This document shows, one piece after another, positions 44,912 through 53,109 of a DNA stretch of 64,000 bases (its first letter is position 1; the number at the start of each line of letters is the position of its first letter). A program made the position numbers and the translations under genes. The notes beneath the pieces were generated by a model. It saw only the letters and a list, made by a program, of their open reading frames with translations. It was not told the DNA's origin and did not search any database. The stretch comes from Lentilactobacillus rapi DSM 19907 = JCM 15042 (lineage in GTDB: Bacteria; Bacillota; Bacilli; Lactobacillales; Lactobacillaceae), in assembly GCF_001436255.1 (NCBI RefSeq), contig NZ_AZEI01000082.1, forward strand, positions 15,137-79,136, written 5' to 3'.

Positions 44912-44945
44912 CAAAAAAAGTGCCCGGTTTGACCCGAACACTTTT
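44912..44945 (-). terminator. Intrinsic terminator of the DUF5776 protein gene
   Basis: On the - strand AAAGTG..TCGG pairs with CCGG..CACTTT and is followed by seven T residues. Confidence 0.8.
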
Positions 44946-44953
44946 AACTGTAT

Positions 44954-46360
44954 CTAATAATTTCCTTGAATCACTAATTTCTTATTGCCGGTAATGTAAT
45001 TGCCGTTTGCCAGCTGGTAACGGGTTGTCAAGTTGTGCTTCACAATCTTTTTAACGGTCAGGCGAGTGCCCTTCTTGTAATTGGTAATCTTGTGAGTCAA
45101 GTTCACCTGCTTGTAGGCATTCACGCCCTTTTTGTTAATAACCGTCATCTTGTCATTTTTAGGCATTGTCTGGTAGTAAACTGGCACAACGTACTTGCGG
45201 TTGGCAGTAATATAACCAACTTTGCCGGCGGTCTTGCTGCCATGGTTCACATCGCGAACTTTGTAACGAAGCGTACCATTCGTTGAACGAGCGTAATTCA
45301 CAACGACAAACATTGGTCGGTTAACTCGCTTAACTTTAGGATATTTGGCGATTCGTTGGCTGTTCTTAAAATTAGCAGTCTTATAGAGATAGATTCCCTT
45401 AGTTGCGTACACGGCGGCACCCTTCACAGCAGCATAATTGGGAACAGCTGGCTGTTCAGTCACAGTTGGCTGTTTGCTAGGGGTTGGAACTGTTGGCGTT
45501 GTACTTGATTCTTGCTTTGCTGGTACCGGATTATCACTTGGACCTGACGGCACAACCGGCGCTGTTTTAGGCACAACGTGGACGGTTAAATTGTTTGTGT
45601 CTTTGGCTAATGTATAAGCAATTGGCTTTGGATCAACTAACTGATAGCCTGCAGGTGCTACCGGTGTGTACTCACCAGTTTTGGCAACAAAGCCATCAAA
45701 TGAATCAGTAGTTACAATCGCACCATTAGCTTTATCATTCACATAGTTAACGGTTGCTGAAGCCGGTTGGTATTTATAAATAACCGTGATGGATGACGGT
45801 GCCAATTGACCGTAAAATTGCATGCTTAGTTGTGGTGCCCCATTAAATGAAATTCCCGCTTTCATGCCTTCAAGAAGATTGACAAAGCCTTCAGAAATTG
45901 TGTTAAATGGCTGCATCATTTCGTGACTCACCAAAGCATTTAAAAATGCCATATCCATATACTCGATTTTAGGAGCAGCATCGGGATCAACTGGTTGATC
46001 CGTTACAACTACCCGCTTATTGGGAACATCCAACGACATGATTCTACTCGAAGACCCTATCATCGTTTGAAACGCCGGATCTATCCCGAACTTAACTGAA
46101 GAAGCCGTCTCCACTGGATTATAACCTGGAACACTTACGTTAACACAGTTTACATTAGAATTAGTAGCCGTAACCGTAAATTGCTCTGGCGCTTTTAGCT
46201 GATTACCCTTGGTATCAACCACATAAACCTTTGTTGTAATCTCGGTTGGTGGATCGTCAGCTTGCGCATTATGAAACTGACCGCCAGCTAACAATATTAG
46301 GGCAGTGGCTAGACCCAAAAAACACGCCATCATGATCCTCTTTATCCGATTCTTTATCAT
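44954..46360 (-). CDS. Secreted surface protein with MucBP-like and DUF5776 domains
   Basis: A 468-residue exported protein. A signal peptide covers about residues 1-34 (basic start, LGLATALILLAGG core, AQA cleavage). A unique domain of about 150 residues follows, then a MucBP-like segment (ATVNYVNDKANGAIV, about 205-270), a Pro/Thr/Ser linker (about 275-310) and a Tyr/Lys-rich C-terminal DUF5776 region with repeats such as GIYLYKTANFKNSQRI and GVNAYKQVNLTHKITNY. There is no LPxTG; the basic C-terminus likely binds the wall non-covalently. ATG at 46360 follows GGAGGGGG. Confidence 0.85.
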   Translation of the reverse strand: MIKNRIKRIMMACFLGLATALILLAGGQFHNAQADDPPTEITTKVYVVDTKGNQLKAPEQFTVTATNSNVNCVNVSVPGYNPVETASSVKFGIDPAFQTMIGSSSRIMSLDVPNKRVVVTDQPVDPDAAPKIEYMDMAFLNALVSHEMMQPFNTISEGFVNLLEGMKAGISFNGAPQLSMQFYGQLAPSSITVIYKYQPASATVNYVNDKANGAIVTTDSFDGFVAKTGEYTPVAPAGYQLVDPKPIAYTLAKDTNNLTVHVVPKTAPVVPSGPSDNPVPAKQESSTTPTVPTPSKQPTVTEQPAVPNYAAVKGAAVYATKGIYLYKTANFKNSQRIAKYPKVKRVNRPMFVVVNYARSTNGTLRYKVRDVNHGSKTAGKVGYITANRKYVVPVYYQTMPKNDKMTVINKKGVNAYKQVNLTHKITNYKKGTRLTVKKIVKHNLTTRYQLANGNYITGNKKLVIQGNY

Positions 46361-46460
46361 TATTTCCCCCTCCAATCATGATAATGAAAACGTAATCAAT
46401 CATATTCATTTTTAGTGTATGTGAATTATTGTTCAAAGTCAAATTTAATAATCCCTGGCA

Positions 46461-46493
46461 AAGAAAAGAACCAACCTAAGATAGATTGGCTCT
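46461..46493 (-). terminator. Terminator after gpmA
   Basis: AGAGCCAATC pairs with GGTTGGTTCT (wobbles) on the - strand, followed by a T-rich stretch. Confidence 0.7.
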
Positions 46494-46522
46494 AAAAACT
46501 TGATTTAGCTAACTTTGAATGA

Positions 46523-47212
46523 TTAGTCCAACTTGGACTTATTCAATACATTCAACTTATCATCAAAATCATAAACAACTGGTTCGCCAGTTGCCATTTC
46601 CAAATTCATGATATCTTCATCGGAAATGTTTTCGATGTACTTAGAAAGTGCTCGCAATGAGTTACCATGAGCAGCAATGACAACGTTCTTGCCATCCAAT
46701 AACTTAGGGGCAATTTGGTCTTCCCAGAATGGCATTACTCGTTCAAGGGTTACCTTGAGGTTTTCACCACCAGGAATAATGTGGGGATCCAAGTTTGCGT
46801 AGCGACGGTCATGAACAGCTGAACCTTCATCGTCGGCTTTCAAAAGGGGTGGCAAAACATCATATGAACGACGCCAGATATGAACTTGTTCATCACCGTA
46901 CTTTTCAGCAGCCTTCTTCTTGTTATGGCCTTGCAATGCACCATAGTGACGCTCGTTTAAACGCCATGATTTAACTTCTGGAATCCAAAGTTGATCTGAG
47001 TATTCCAAAACATAATGCAACGTCTTGATTGCCCGAGTTAATACTGAAGTAAACGCAAAATCAAATTCGATGCCGGCCTGTTTGATTAACTTACCAGCGT
47101 TGATCGCTTGCTTAACGCCTTCCTCACTTAAATCAACGTCAACCCAACCAGTAAATTGGTTAGATAAATTCCATTCACTTTGACCATGACGAATTAAAAC
47201 AAGTTTTGCCAA
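46523..47212 (-). CDS. gpmA: 2,3-bisphosphoglycerate-dependent phosphoglycerate mutase
   Basis: A 229-residue glycolytic enzyme that interconverts 3- and 2-phosphoglycerate. The phospho-His motif is [10 protein letters not shown] (His near 9), with ERHYGALQG near 88 and [10 protein letters not shown] near 182. The start is TTG at 47212, giving [10 protein letters not shown], because AGAGG is 8 nt upstream; the ATG two codons earlier has no room for the site. Family length is standard. Single gene. Confidence 0.95.
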   Translation of the reverse strand: MAKLVLIRHGQSEWNLSNQFTGWVDVDLSEEGVKQAINAGKLIKQAGIEFDFAFTSVLTRAIKTLHYVLEYSDQLWIPEVKSWRLNERHYGALQGHNKKKAAEKYGDEQVHIWRRSYDVLPPLLKADDEGSAVHDRRYANLDPHIIPGGENLKVTLERVMPFWEDQIAPKLLDGKNVVIAAHGNSLRALSKYIENISDEDIMNLEMATGEPVVYDFDDKLNVLNKSKLD

Positions 47213-47272
47213 TATCATTACCTCTTTCTCTATTTGTCTATCAGTTGATTTTACACCAAATGAAATAATTTT

Positions 47273-48328
47273 TCAGCCTTTTTTGGCGGCATTTTTATCC
47301 GCAGCGACCGCTACCGGTTCATCGTGGCGTTTCACACCTAAAATATCCAAGAAGAACGTAAAGATCGGTACCCCACAGATCAGGCCCCAGATGCCAAAGA
47401 AGTGTTCGCCAACCAGGAGGACAACAAAGGTATAAAAGATTGGCAGATTGGTCTTGGAGGCCATAAAATTCGGATTGAGCACGTAGGCTTCAAAGGCGTG
47501 GACGATGACAATCGTAATAATGAGGTAGAAGACATCTTGAAAGCCGCCAACGGAGTAGCCGACAAGTGATAATGGGATGAAGGAAATGATCACCCCGGCA
47601 ACTGGGATCAAACTTAAGATGAACACCATCAGTGCCAAGACTGCCAACTGCGGCAAGTGCATGAACGCCATGGCGATCGTGGTCAAAATTGTGTTGCAGA
47701 TTGCGATGAAGAATTGAGCTTCAATGACAACGCCAAAGGTCGACACAAACTTTTTACCAAAGAAGTAAAGGTCTTGGAAGAACCAACCAAAGTCGCTCTC
47801 TAAGAACAACAGCGAAAATTTGTCCATCGTCCGCTTTTCAACGGTGAAAAAGAAACTCAGGATCATGGATAGGAAGAACGTGAGTCCCATCGTTCCAACA
47901 CCCGTGATGTATTTCCAAATGAGGCCGACCCCATTTTTCATCTGTGACATAATATTACTTTGCTTCACCAACTCATTGAACCACCGAATCGTCGTGTCGT
48001 CGGGTACATTTTGGGGATTTGAATAGAAGTTGATAATGTCTTGGGTGGCATTGATCGCCTGTTCCGCAATCTTAGGAATATAGATGGTAATGCCATAATA
48101 CAAGGCCAGGATCACCAACAGGTATAACGCCGTCACAATCAACGGGGCAGGAATCTTGATGTACTGGCGAATCTTGTTAGTTAATTTGACAACCAACAAG
48201 CAAAAAATAAACGTCAGTAGAACCGTACTCATCATGCTTCTGGTCACGTAAAGGACAAAAATAACGAACATCAAAACGGTGAATCTTCGTAGTGCTACGT
48301 TATTAATAAATTTGGACCACGCCGTCAA
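47273..48328 (-). CDS. AI-2E family transporter (PerM/YhhT type)
   Basis: A 351-residue integral membrane protein of the AI-2E family with about eight helices: three at the N-terminus (LRRFTVLMFVIFVLYVTRS onward) and a C-terminal cluster that includes PVAGVIISFIPLSLVGYSVGG and PNFMASKTNLPIFYTFVVLLVG. Family members export autoinducer-2 or act as Na+/H+ antiporters; some have no known substrate. TTG at 48328 is used because GAGGGGAG is 8 nt upstream. Confidence 0.85.
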   Translation of the reverse strand: MTAWSKFINNVALRRFTVLMFVIFVLYVTRSMMSTVLLTFIFCLLVVKLTNKIRQYIKIPAPLIVTALYLLVILALYYGITIYIPKIAEQAINATQDIINFYSNPQNVPDDTTIRWFNELVKQSNIMSQMKNGVGLIWKYITGVGTMGLTFFLSMILSFFFTVEKRTMDKFSLLFLESDFGWFFQDLYFFGKKFVSTFGVVIEAQFFIAICNTILTTIAMAFMHLPQLAVLALMVFILSLIPVAGVIISFIPLSLVGYSVGGFQDVFYLIITIVIVHAFEAYVLNPNFMASKTNLPIFYTFVVLLVGEHFFGIWGLICGVPIFTFFLDILGVKRHDEPVAVAADKNAAKKG

Positions 48329-48450
48329 ACAACCAACTCCCCTCACATGTCATGTGATCGATTTTTATTCGTGCCTCAATGATACATTGTCCCAGTCTGG
48401 TTAGACAAGTTTTATTTAGTCAAGACTTGCATAACTTTGCCTTAAACGGA

Positions 48451-48489
48451 AAATCTCAGAAGTGACAGTTTTGAGCACTTCTGAGATTT
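48451..48489. terminator. Terminator hairpin downstream of the TPR-like gene and repeats
   Basis: AAATCTCAGAAGTG pairs with CACTTCTGAGATTT exactly around a 10-nt loop. It lies after the repeat cluster, so these repeats would be part of the mRNA 3' region. Confidence 0.85.
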
Positions 48490-48538
48490 GTTGTGATTTT
48501 TATTTGGTTGGTGAAATTCGGGATGTGTTTCTCGAGCA

Positions 48539-48705
48539 CATAGCTGAAATGTGTTCCACCAAGCAGCAATCTGCACATAAGCACCCTTTAACAGTGATTA
48601 TGTTTTAAGGCTACATAGCCGAATGGTGCTCCACAAAACAGGGGTCTGCGCATAAGCACCTTTATCGCAAGCCCCGAAACCAGGGACAGCCCGTCGCTTA
48701 TACAT
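48539..48705 (-). repeat. Two damaged repeat A copies
   Basis: 48539-48590 has only the right half of a copy (CCAAGCAGCAATCTGCACAT then AAGCACCC). 48612-48705 holds a second, with TGCTCCACAAAACAGGGGTC followed by TGCGCATAAGCACC and a shortened inner hairpin. In both the matching arm is missing or eroded. Confidence 0.7.
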
Positions 48706-48825
48706 AGCCGAAATGTGTTCCACCAAGCAGCAATCTGCACATAAGCACCCTAAACCCAAGCCCGAAGAAACTGGGCTTGGGTTTAGGGTGCTTATGCTCC
48801 GATTGCTAACCGCTTGGTTCCACAC
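48703..48825 (-). repeat. Repeat A, complete copy with perfect pairing
   Basis: Arms ACCAAGC/GCTTGGT, AGCAATC/GATTGCT, CATAAG/CTTATG and CCCTAAACCCAAGCCC/GGGCTTGGGTTTAGGG pair without a mismatch. It ends 4 bp after the stop codon of the gene at 48829. Its far end reads AACACATTTCGGCTATG rather than AGCTGTCCT. Confidence 0.9.
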
Positions 48826-48828
48826 TCT

Positions 48829-49737
48829 CTAATAGTGCGCCTTCACATACTTTCCAATCGATTCATTACTATTATGTGCACCCTTGATGACATTTCGGAC
48901 ATCTTGATCACTCATTGCGTTGGAATCAATTCCCGCAGCGCTAATTTGCTTTCTGGCACTGGCAATTTGGCTTGCCGTGATTTCCTTACCATTGATTTCC
49001 TTTTGGCTTGGCGTCACGGTATATTCATTTGAACCCTTATAATTTGCCGCGGCCTTCTTTTCCGAGGACGTCAAACTGGCATTCTTATTAGGGGCCACAT
49101 TCGGATTATTGGTTGTATTGCTATTACTGCTTGAGTTTGAAGACTCGAAATCATTTGAAGTCGAACTGGAGCTGCCATTTAAGGCACTGTTATTCTTATC
49201 ACGCAGTTTTTCAGCCTTTTGCAAAACATCTTTATAGTATGATTGTTTAATCGACTTGTCCGAGAAGATCTTATCCAACGTGCTGTTTGACTCAGCGTAC
49301 TTACCTTCGCCGGTCTCATTTAACGCCTGATTATAAATAGCATCATACTTTTTAATGTTGCTCTGAATCGTTTTAATCAGTGTCAACTGGGACTGGGCCC
49401 GGTTCTTTAATAATTCGCTGCCGCTCTTAGTGTTAGCGACTGATTGATAGCCACTCTTGGCATTAGCAAACTCACGGTCTTTGAACAGATCATTGGCAGA
49501 CATAAACGACTGGGTCTGATTTAAAATCGTGGATGCTTTTTCATCATTGGGCTTTCTCTTTAAGGCGTTCGTATAGGCGGTTTCGGCCGCAGTATAGTTC
49601 TTATTAGAAATCTGCAGGCTGCCTCGTTGCATTGCGTCCGTATAAAGCTTTTCATTTTGACTGTGTCGGGCAAATGCATAACCACCAATCGAAAGCGCGA
49701 TAACTAAGGTGATTACAATCCAAATCCATCTTTTCAA
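48829..49737 (-). CDS. Membrane-anchored TPR-like protein, unknown function
   Basis: A 302-residue protein with an N-terminal membrane helix (WIWIVITLVIALSIGGYAF, about 4-22), so most of it lies outside the cell. Residues about 25-175 show helix pairs of TPR type (LQISNKNYTAAETAYTNALK). A Ser/Asn-rich linker (about 190-225) leads to a C-terminal polar domain of about 75 residues with ITASQIASARKQISAAGI. No catalytic motif. It may be an envelope scaffold; family not recognised. The repeats and a terminator follow. Confidence 0.75.
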   Translation of the reverse strand: MKRWIWIVITLVIALSIGGYAFARHSQNEKLYTDAMQRGSLQISNKNYTAAETAYTNALKRKPNDEKASTILNQTQSFMSANDLFKDREFANAKSGYQSVANTKSGSELLKNRAQSQLTLIKTIQSNIKKYDAIYNQALNETGEGKYAESNSTLDKIFSDKSIKQSYYKDVLQKAEKLRDKNNSALNGSSSSTSNDFESSNSSSNSNTTNNPNVAPNKNASLTSSEKKAAANYKGSNEYTVTPSQKEINGKEITASQIASARKQISAAGIDSNAMSDQDVRNVIKGAHNSNESIGKYVKAHY

Positions 49738-50078
49738 AGTGAAGCCCTCCTAATTAAAGTTTATTCAGATTTATTATAACATCAATGGCCTGATCACATT
49801 CAAGTGTTTGTCAAAGGTGATTAGAGATTTTTCCTATATAAAGTGACGCTGACGATTTAAAAAAATGAGCGTACACTATGCAGCAATGAGGCAATTTTTG
49901 AACGTGAAGTATTGAAATTGACAGCATCGTATTCAATGCAGCCTGCTGGTTCATTGAGGTCCGTAGTCGCCTGATTGGCCAAATTGCCTAAATCAATTCA
50001 TTTTTGCCAACCCTTCACATGCATTTTCTCATCAATTTTGTTACAGTTGGGATAGTATTTTAAGAAAGGAGCCCACTC
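49738..50078. other. Divergent intergenic region before yueI
   Basis: 341 bp between divergent genes. No gene is visible. It has no repeat A or B copy. The yueI ribosome binding site AAAGGAG precedes 50079. Confidence 0.45.
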
Positions 50079-50459
50079 ATGGCAAACGATTCCGAAGATT
50101 ATATTAAACAGCACATGTTTGGCAACCCACAACTCAAGCCTGATGAAAAGCGGGCATTTCTGGGTAACTTCAGAGAACGGGTTGCCCTTGCCCTAACGAT
50201 TAGTCAATTGCGTCAACCCGAAACCACGGCAATGGTCGCCAAAGTGATTACCAATTATCCAGAATATCGGATGTATCTGAACGGCAAAATGGACGACACC
50301 TTGGTCGAAGATTACATGGGTATGGCAATTGATCACAATTATCAATTTACCGTTTTGGTCCAAAATGGTGTTCGGGTTGAAGCCCACACTGGGCCTCATG
50401 ACTTTGGACTGGTGATTGCGTCCCCCAAGGAAAAAATCAAGCGTCGAATTCTATTGTAA
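50079..50459 (+). CDS. yueI: YueI family protein (DUF1694)
   Basis: A 126-residue cytosolic protein of the DUF1694/YueI family. NPQLKPDEKRAFLGNFRERV (about 16-35) is the conserved opening and the HNYQFTVLVQNGVRVEAHTG segment the central beta part. The family has an L7Ae-like fold by structural prediction, and its role is unknown. AAAGGAG precedes the ATG and a terminator follows, so it is a single gene. Confidence 0.85.
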   Translation: MANDSEDYIKQHMFGNPQLKPDEKRAFLGNFRERVALALTISQLRQPETTAMVAKVITNYPEYRMYLNGKMDDTLVEDYMGMAIDHNYQFTVLVQNGVRVEAHTGPHDFGLVIASPKEKIKRRILL

Positions 50460-50474
50460 TTTTATACACATGTT

Positions 50475-50507
50475 AAGAAGTCGCCTTTCTGGGGCTTCTT
50501 TTTTATT
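50475..50507 (+). terminator. Terminator of yueI
   Basis: AAGAAGTCGCC pairs with GGGGCTTCTT, followed by TTTTTATTTT. Confidence 0.85.
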
Positions 50508-50651
50508 TTCGTGAGATCTAATTACTAACACTTCCCTGTTATCATGCATTAAAATGAATTTGACAAACACATTTACACAGATTAATATTATTTTTAATTA
50601 ATTTTATTGCCGAATCTCTAATAATTATACACACTGAATCGAGGTTACATC

Positions 50652-51377
50652 ATGAAACCCTATCAGTTAATAACGGTTGGCGACCAAGCCATTTCAATCG
50701 AATTTCCAAATGAAATCAATCCGGAAATTAATTTACGGCTGCAGGCACTCGCCAAAATTATCACCGCGGACAAGGTGGTCGGCGTCCAAGCTGTCATCCC
50801 CGCTTACCACACCTTACTCGTCACATTTGACGCAATGAGGATCACGCCAAGGAAGCTCAAGCAGCAACTTGAACGCATTATCGCAGATCAATTAGCTGCG
50901 CCGCTACCTCCTAAACGAACCTTAATCATCCCAGTGTGCTATGAAGATCCCTATGGACCAGATTTGTCAGACGTTGCCGATTACGCAGGTATTTCGACCG
51001 ACGAAGTCATCAAACGTCACACTGGCAAGTCCTACCTCATTTATTTTCTGGGTTTTCTACCGGGTTTTGCCTACATGGCCAGTGTTGACGACCAGATCGC
51101 CATGCCGCGATTGTCCAAACCGCGAGTCAAGATTCCAGCTGGCAGCGTTGGGATTGCCGGTATCCAAACCGGATTCTACCCAGTCACCTCGCCAGGTGGT
51201 TGGCGACTGATTGGCAAAACGCCGCTCACCCTTTACCAGCCGGATAATCCCGAACCGTTCTATCACGCTGGCGACGAAATCAAATTTGAAGCCATCGATA
51301 AGGAAACCTTTGACGTTATCAAACAAGCCGACGAACTAGGTCATTATCACGTAAAGGTGGTGACGGAAAATGCATAA
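50652..51377 (+). CDS. pxpB: 5-oxoprolinase subunit PxpB (KipI family)
   Basis: A 241-residue KipI/AHS1-domain protein. The conserved core reads HTGKSYLIYFLGFLPGFAYM (about 119-138) and RVKIPAGSVGIAGIQTGFYP (about 158-177). With PxpC and PxpA it hydrolyses 5-oxoproline to glutamate at the cost of ATP. The same domain is the first half of the carboxyltransferase of urea carboxylase. It is the first gene of a seven-gene operon and overlaps pxpC by 8 nt. Confidence 0.9.
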   Translation: MKPYQLITVGDQAISIEFPNEINPEINLRLQALAKIITADKVVGVQAVIPAYHTLLVTFDAMRITPRKLKQQLERIIADQLAAPLPPKRTLIIPVCYEDPYGPDLSDVADYAGISTDEVIKRHTGKSYLIYFLGFLPGFAYMASVDDQIAMPRLSKPRVKIPAGSVGIAGIQTGFYPVTSPGGWRLIGKTPLTLYQPDNPEPFYHAGDEIKFEAIDKETFDVIKQADELGHYHVKVVTENA

Positions 51378-52422
51378 CCTTTCTGTGATTCAACCAGGTT
51401 TACAGACGACCATTCAGGATTTGGGCCGGGTGAGTCACCAAATTGATGGTTTCCCTGTTTCCGGCAGTATGGATCAGGCATCCCACCGGCTCGCCAACTT
51501 ATTGGTTGGCAACCGCGGCAAAACGGCTTGTTTGGAATTTGCCTTAACCGGACCAACATTGATCTTTCGGGTTGCCACGTTCATCACCATCACCGGCGGT
51601 CAATTCTCGCCAACCCTAAATGGCAAACCAATTCCAGAAAATGAAGCTATTCGAGTCCATGAAAACGATGAGCTGGCCATTGGTTCTGCCAACGCCGGCC
51701 GCTACGGCTACTTAGCCATCAAGGGCGGCATTCAGGTGCCGGAAGTGATGGACAGCCGCTCAACGACGCTACGAATTGGCATCGGCGGCTTCAATGGTCG
51801 AGCTCTCCAAGCAGGTGATCAGTTGCCGATCTCACCCCAGGAAACGCTCCGAAGTTTTGGCCATCGCCGAGTTAACCAGGCCTTCCTGGAAAGTTTCCGG
51901 GATCCAAAGACGATGTTGCAAAATCCATTGGTTATTCGAATCTTGAAGGGTCCCCAATGGTCGCTATTTTCTAAATCAGATCAACGATTACTTCAGCATC
52001 AGCAATACCAGCTCACCTCTGAAGCCGATCGGATGGGTTACCGGTTAGCTGGCAAGCCGTTGACCACCAGTCTTAAGAGCTTGCTTTCCGAAGCCACGGT
52101 CTTTGGTGGCATTCAAATTACCAGCAATGGCCAACCGATTGTGTTGCTGGCGGATCGACAGACGACTGGTGGTTATCCAGTGATTGCAACCATCTTAACC
52201 GCTGACATTGGCAAAATCGTTCAGTGTCAAAATCACCAACTGATCCAATTTCAATTAACCGACTTGAAAACCGCTGAAGACGAACTCCAGAAACAAACCG
52301 AGTTACTGCAGCGACTGAAAGCCGAATTTATTGAGCAACGTTACCAAGCTCCGATCGGAATCAATCGATCAGCCGCGCAACGGATTCGTGGATTGTTTGA
52401 GGGCGGTTTTTCTAAGGGGTAA
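51370..52422 (+). CDS. pxpC: 5-oxoprolinase subunit PxpC (KipA, biotin-dependent carboxyltransferase family)
   Basis: A 350-residue KipA/AHS2-domain protein. Typical sequence: VIQPGLQTTIQDLGRVSHQ at the start, GFPVSGSMDQASHRLANLLVGN-like sequence near 30, and GGIQITSNGQPIVLLADRQTTGGYPVI near 232. It pairs with PxpB. In urea carboxylase the equivalent domain is joined to PxpB-like and biotin domains in one chain. The stop codon is followed at once by a repeat A fragment and two full copies before the biotin carrier gene. Confidence 0.9.
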   Translation: MHNLSVIQPGLQTTIQDLGRVSHQIDGFPVSGSMDQASHRLANLLVGNRGKTACLEFALTGPTLIFRVATFITITGGQFSPTLNGKPIPENEAIRVHENDELAIGSANAGRYGYLAIKGGIQVPEVMDSRSTTLRIGIGGFNGRALQAGDQLPISPQETLRSFGHRRVNQAFLESFRDPKTMLQNPLVIRILKGPQWSLFSKSDQRLLQHQQYQLTSEADRMGYRLAGKPLTTSLKSLLSEATVFGGIQITSNGQPIVLLADRQTTGGYPVIATILTADIGKIVQCQNHQLIQFQLTDLKTAEDELQKQTELLQRLKAEFIEQRYQAPIGINRSAAQRIRGLFEGGFSKG

Positions 52423-52440
52423 CCGCTTTGTTTCAAACGC
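52417..52440 (-). repeat. Repeat A fragment at the pxpC stop codon
   Basis: GGTAACCGCTTTGTTTCAAA matches the right end of reverse-oriented copies (TAACCGCTTTG). It overlaps the last codon and stop of pxpC, so the repeat may have supplied the gene end. Confidence 0.55.
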
Positions 52441-52446
52441 TTGTTG

Positions 52447-52565
52447 AGGACAGCTCCTCCAAGCAATAATCTGCATATAAGCATCTTCGGCAAAAATCCC
52501 CAAAACCAGGGATTTTTGCCAAAGGAGACTTATCTTCCGATTATTCCCGCTTGGATCCGCTCACT
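52447..52565 (-). repeat. Repeat A copy in the pxp operon
   Basis: Arms TCCAAGC/GCTTGGA, AATAATC/GATTATT, ATAAG/CTTAT and the inner GGCAAAAATCCC/GGGATTTTTGCC pair. It lies between pxpC and accB in the middle of the operon. Confidence 0.9.
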
Positions 52566-52572
52566 TATTTTT

Positions 52573-52692
52573 AGGACAGCTCCTCCAAGCAAAGATCTGC
52601 GCGTAAGCACCTTGAACAAAAATTCCCAAACCCGGAATTTCTGTTCAAGGAGACTTACTCTCCGATCTTTAACCGCTTGGATCCGCTCACTT
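52573..52692 (-). repeat. Second repeat A copy in the pxp operon
   Basis: Arms TCCAAGC/GCTTGGA, AAAGATC/GATCTTT, GTAAG/CTTAC and CCTTGAACA/TGTTCAAGG. It ends 19 bp before the accB start codon, close to the ribosome binding site at 52697. Confidence 0.9.
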
Positions 52693-52710
52693 ATTGAAGG
52701 AGGTGCCATC

Positions 52711-53109
52711 ATGAACATCGAAACGGTTCGTGAATTAGCAAAGATTTTAAAAGAGAATCAGTTATCTGAGTTAACGTACCAATCAGGAAACGACCGGTTG
52801 AAGCTGAAGCGGGCGCTTACCCAGCCAGCAGCGCCATCATCTCCTGCGGCTCCTGAACCGGCCGTCTCTGACGAACAAAACACCATCAATGCCACGACCA
52901 TCGGGACCTTTTATTCATCCAAGTCCCCTGACGACCCGCCATTTGTTTCGATTGGCGATCATATCGAGATCGGTGACACGATTGGCATTATTGAAGCAAT
53001 GAAAGTGATGAATGAAATCAAAGCCGACAAGGCGGGAACCGTTACCCAAATTCTTGCCACGGACGGCCAAGGAGTTGAGTTCGATGAACCACTTATTCAA
53101 CTCGCATAA
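52711..53109 (+). CDS. accB: Biotin carboxyl carrier protein
   Basis: A 132-residue carrier. The N-terminal third contains RELAKILKENQLSELTYQSG, typical of acetyl-CoA-carboxylase-type carriers. An Ala/Pro-rich linker (about 36-55) follows. The biotinyl domain has the EAMKVMN motif (Lys near 93) and ends in EFDEPLIQLA. It sits in the pxp operon with a biotin carboxylase and not with fatty-acid genes, so it probably serves the PxpB/PxpC complex. AGGAGG precedes the ATG. Overlaps the next gene by 26 nt. Confidence 0.9.
   Translation: MNIETVRELAKILKENQLSELTYQSGNDRLKLKRALTQPAAPSSPAAPEPAVSDEQNTINATTIGTFYSSKSPDDPPFVSIGDHIEIGDTIGIIEAMKVMNEIKADKAGTVTQILATDGQGVEFDEPLIQLA

Noticed and set aside
52441-52710. 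Longer N-terminus for the biotin carrier
   Set aside because: It would translate two repeat A copies; the ATG at 52711 has a strong AGGAGG and gives the normal protein start.
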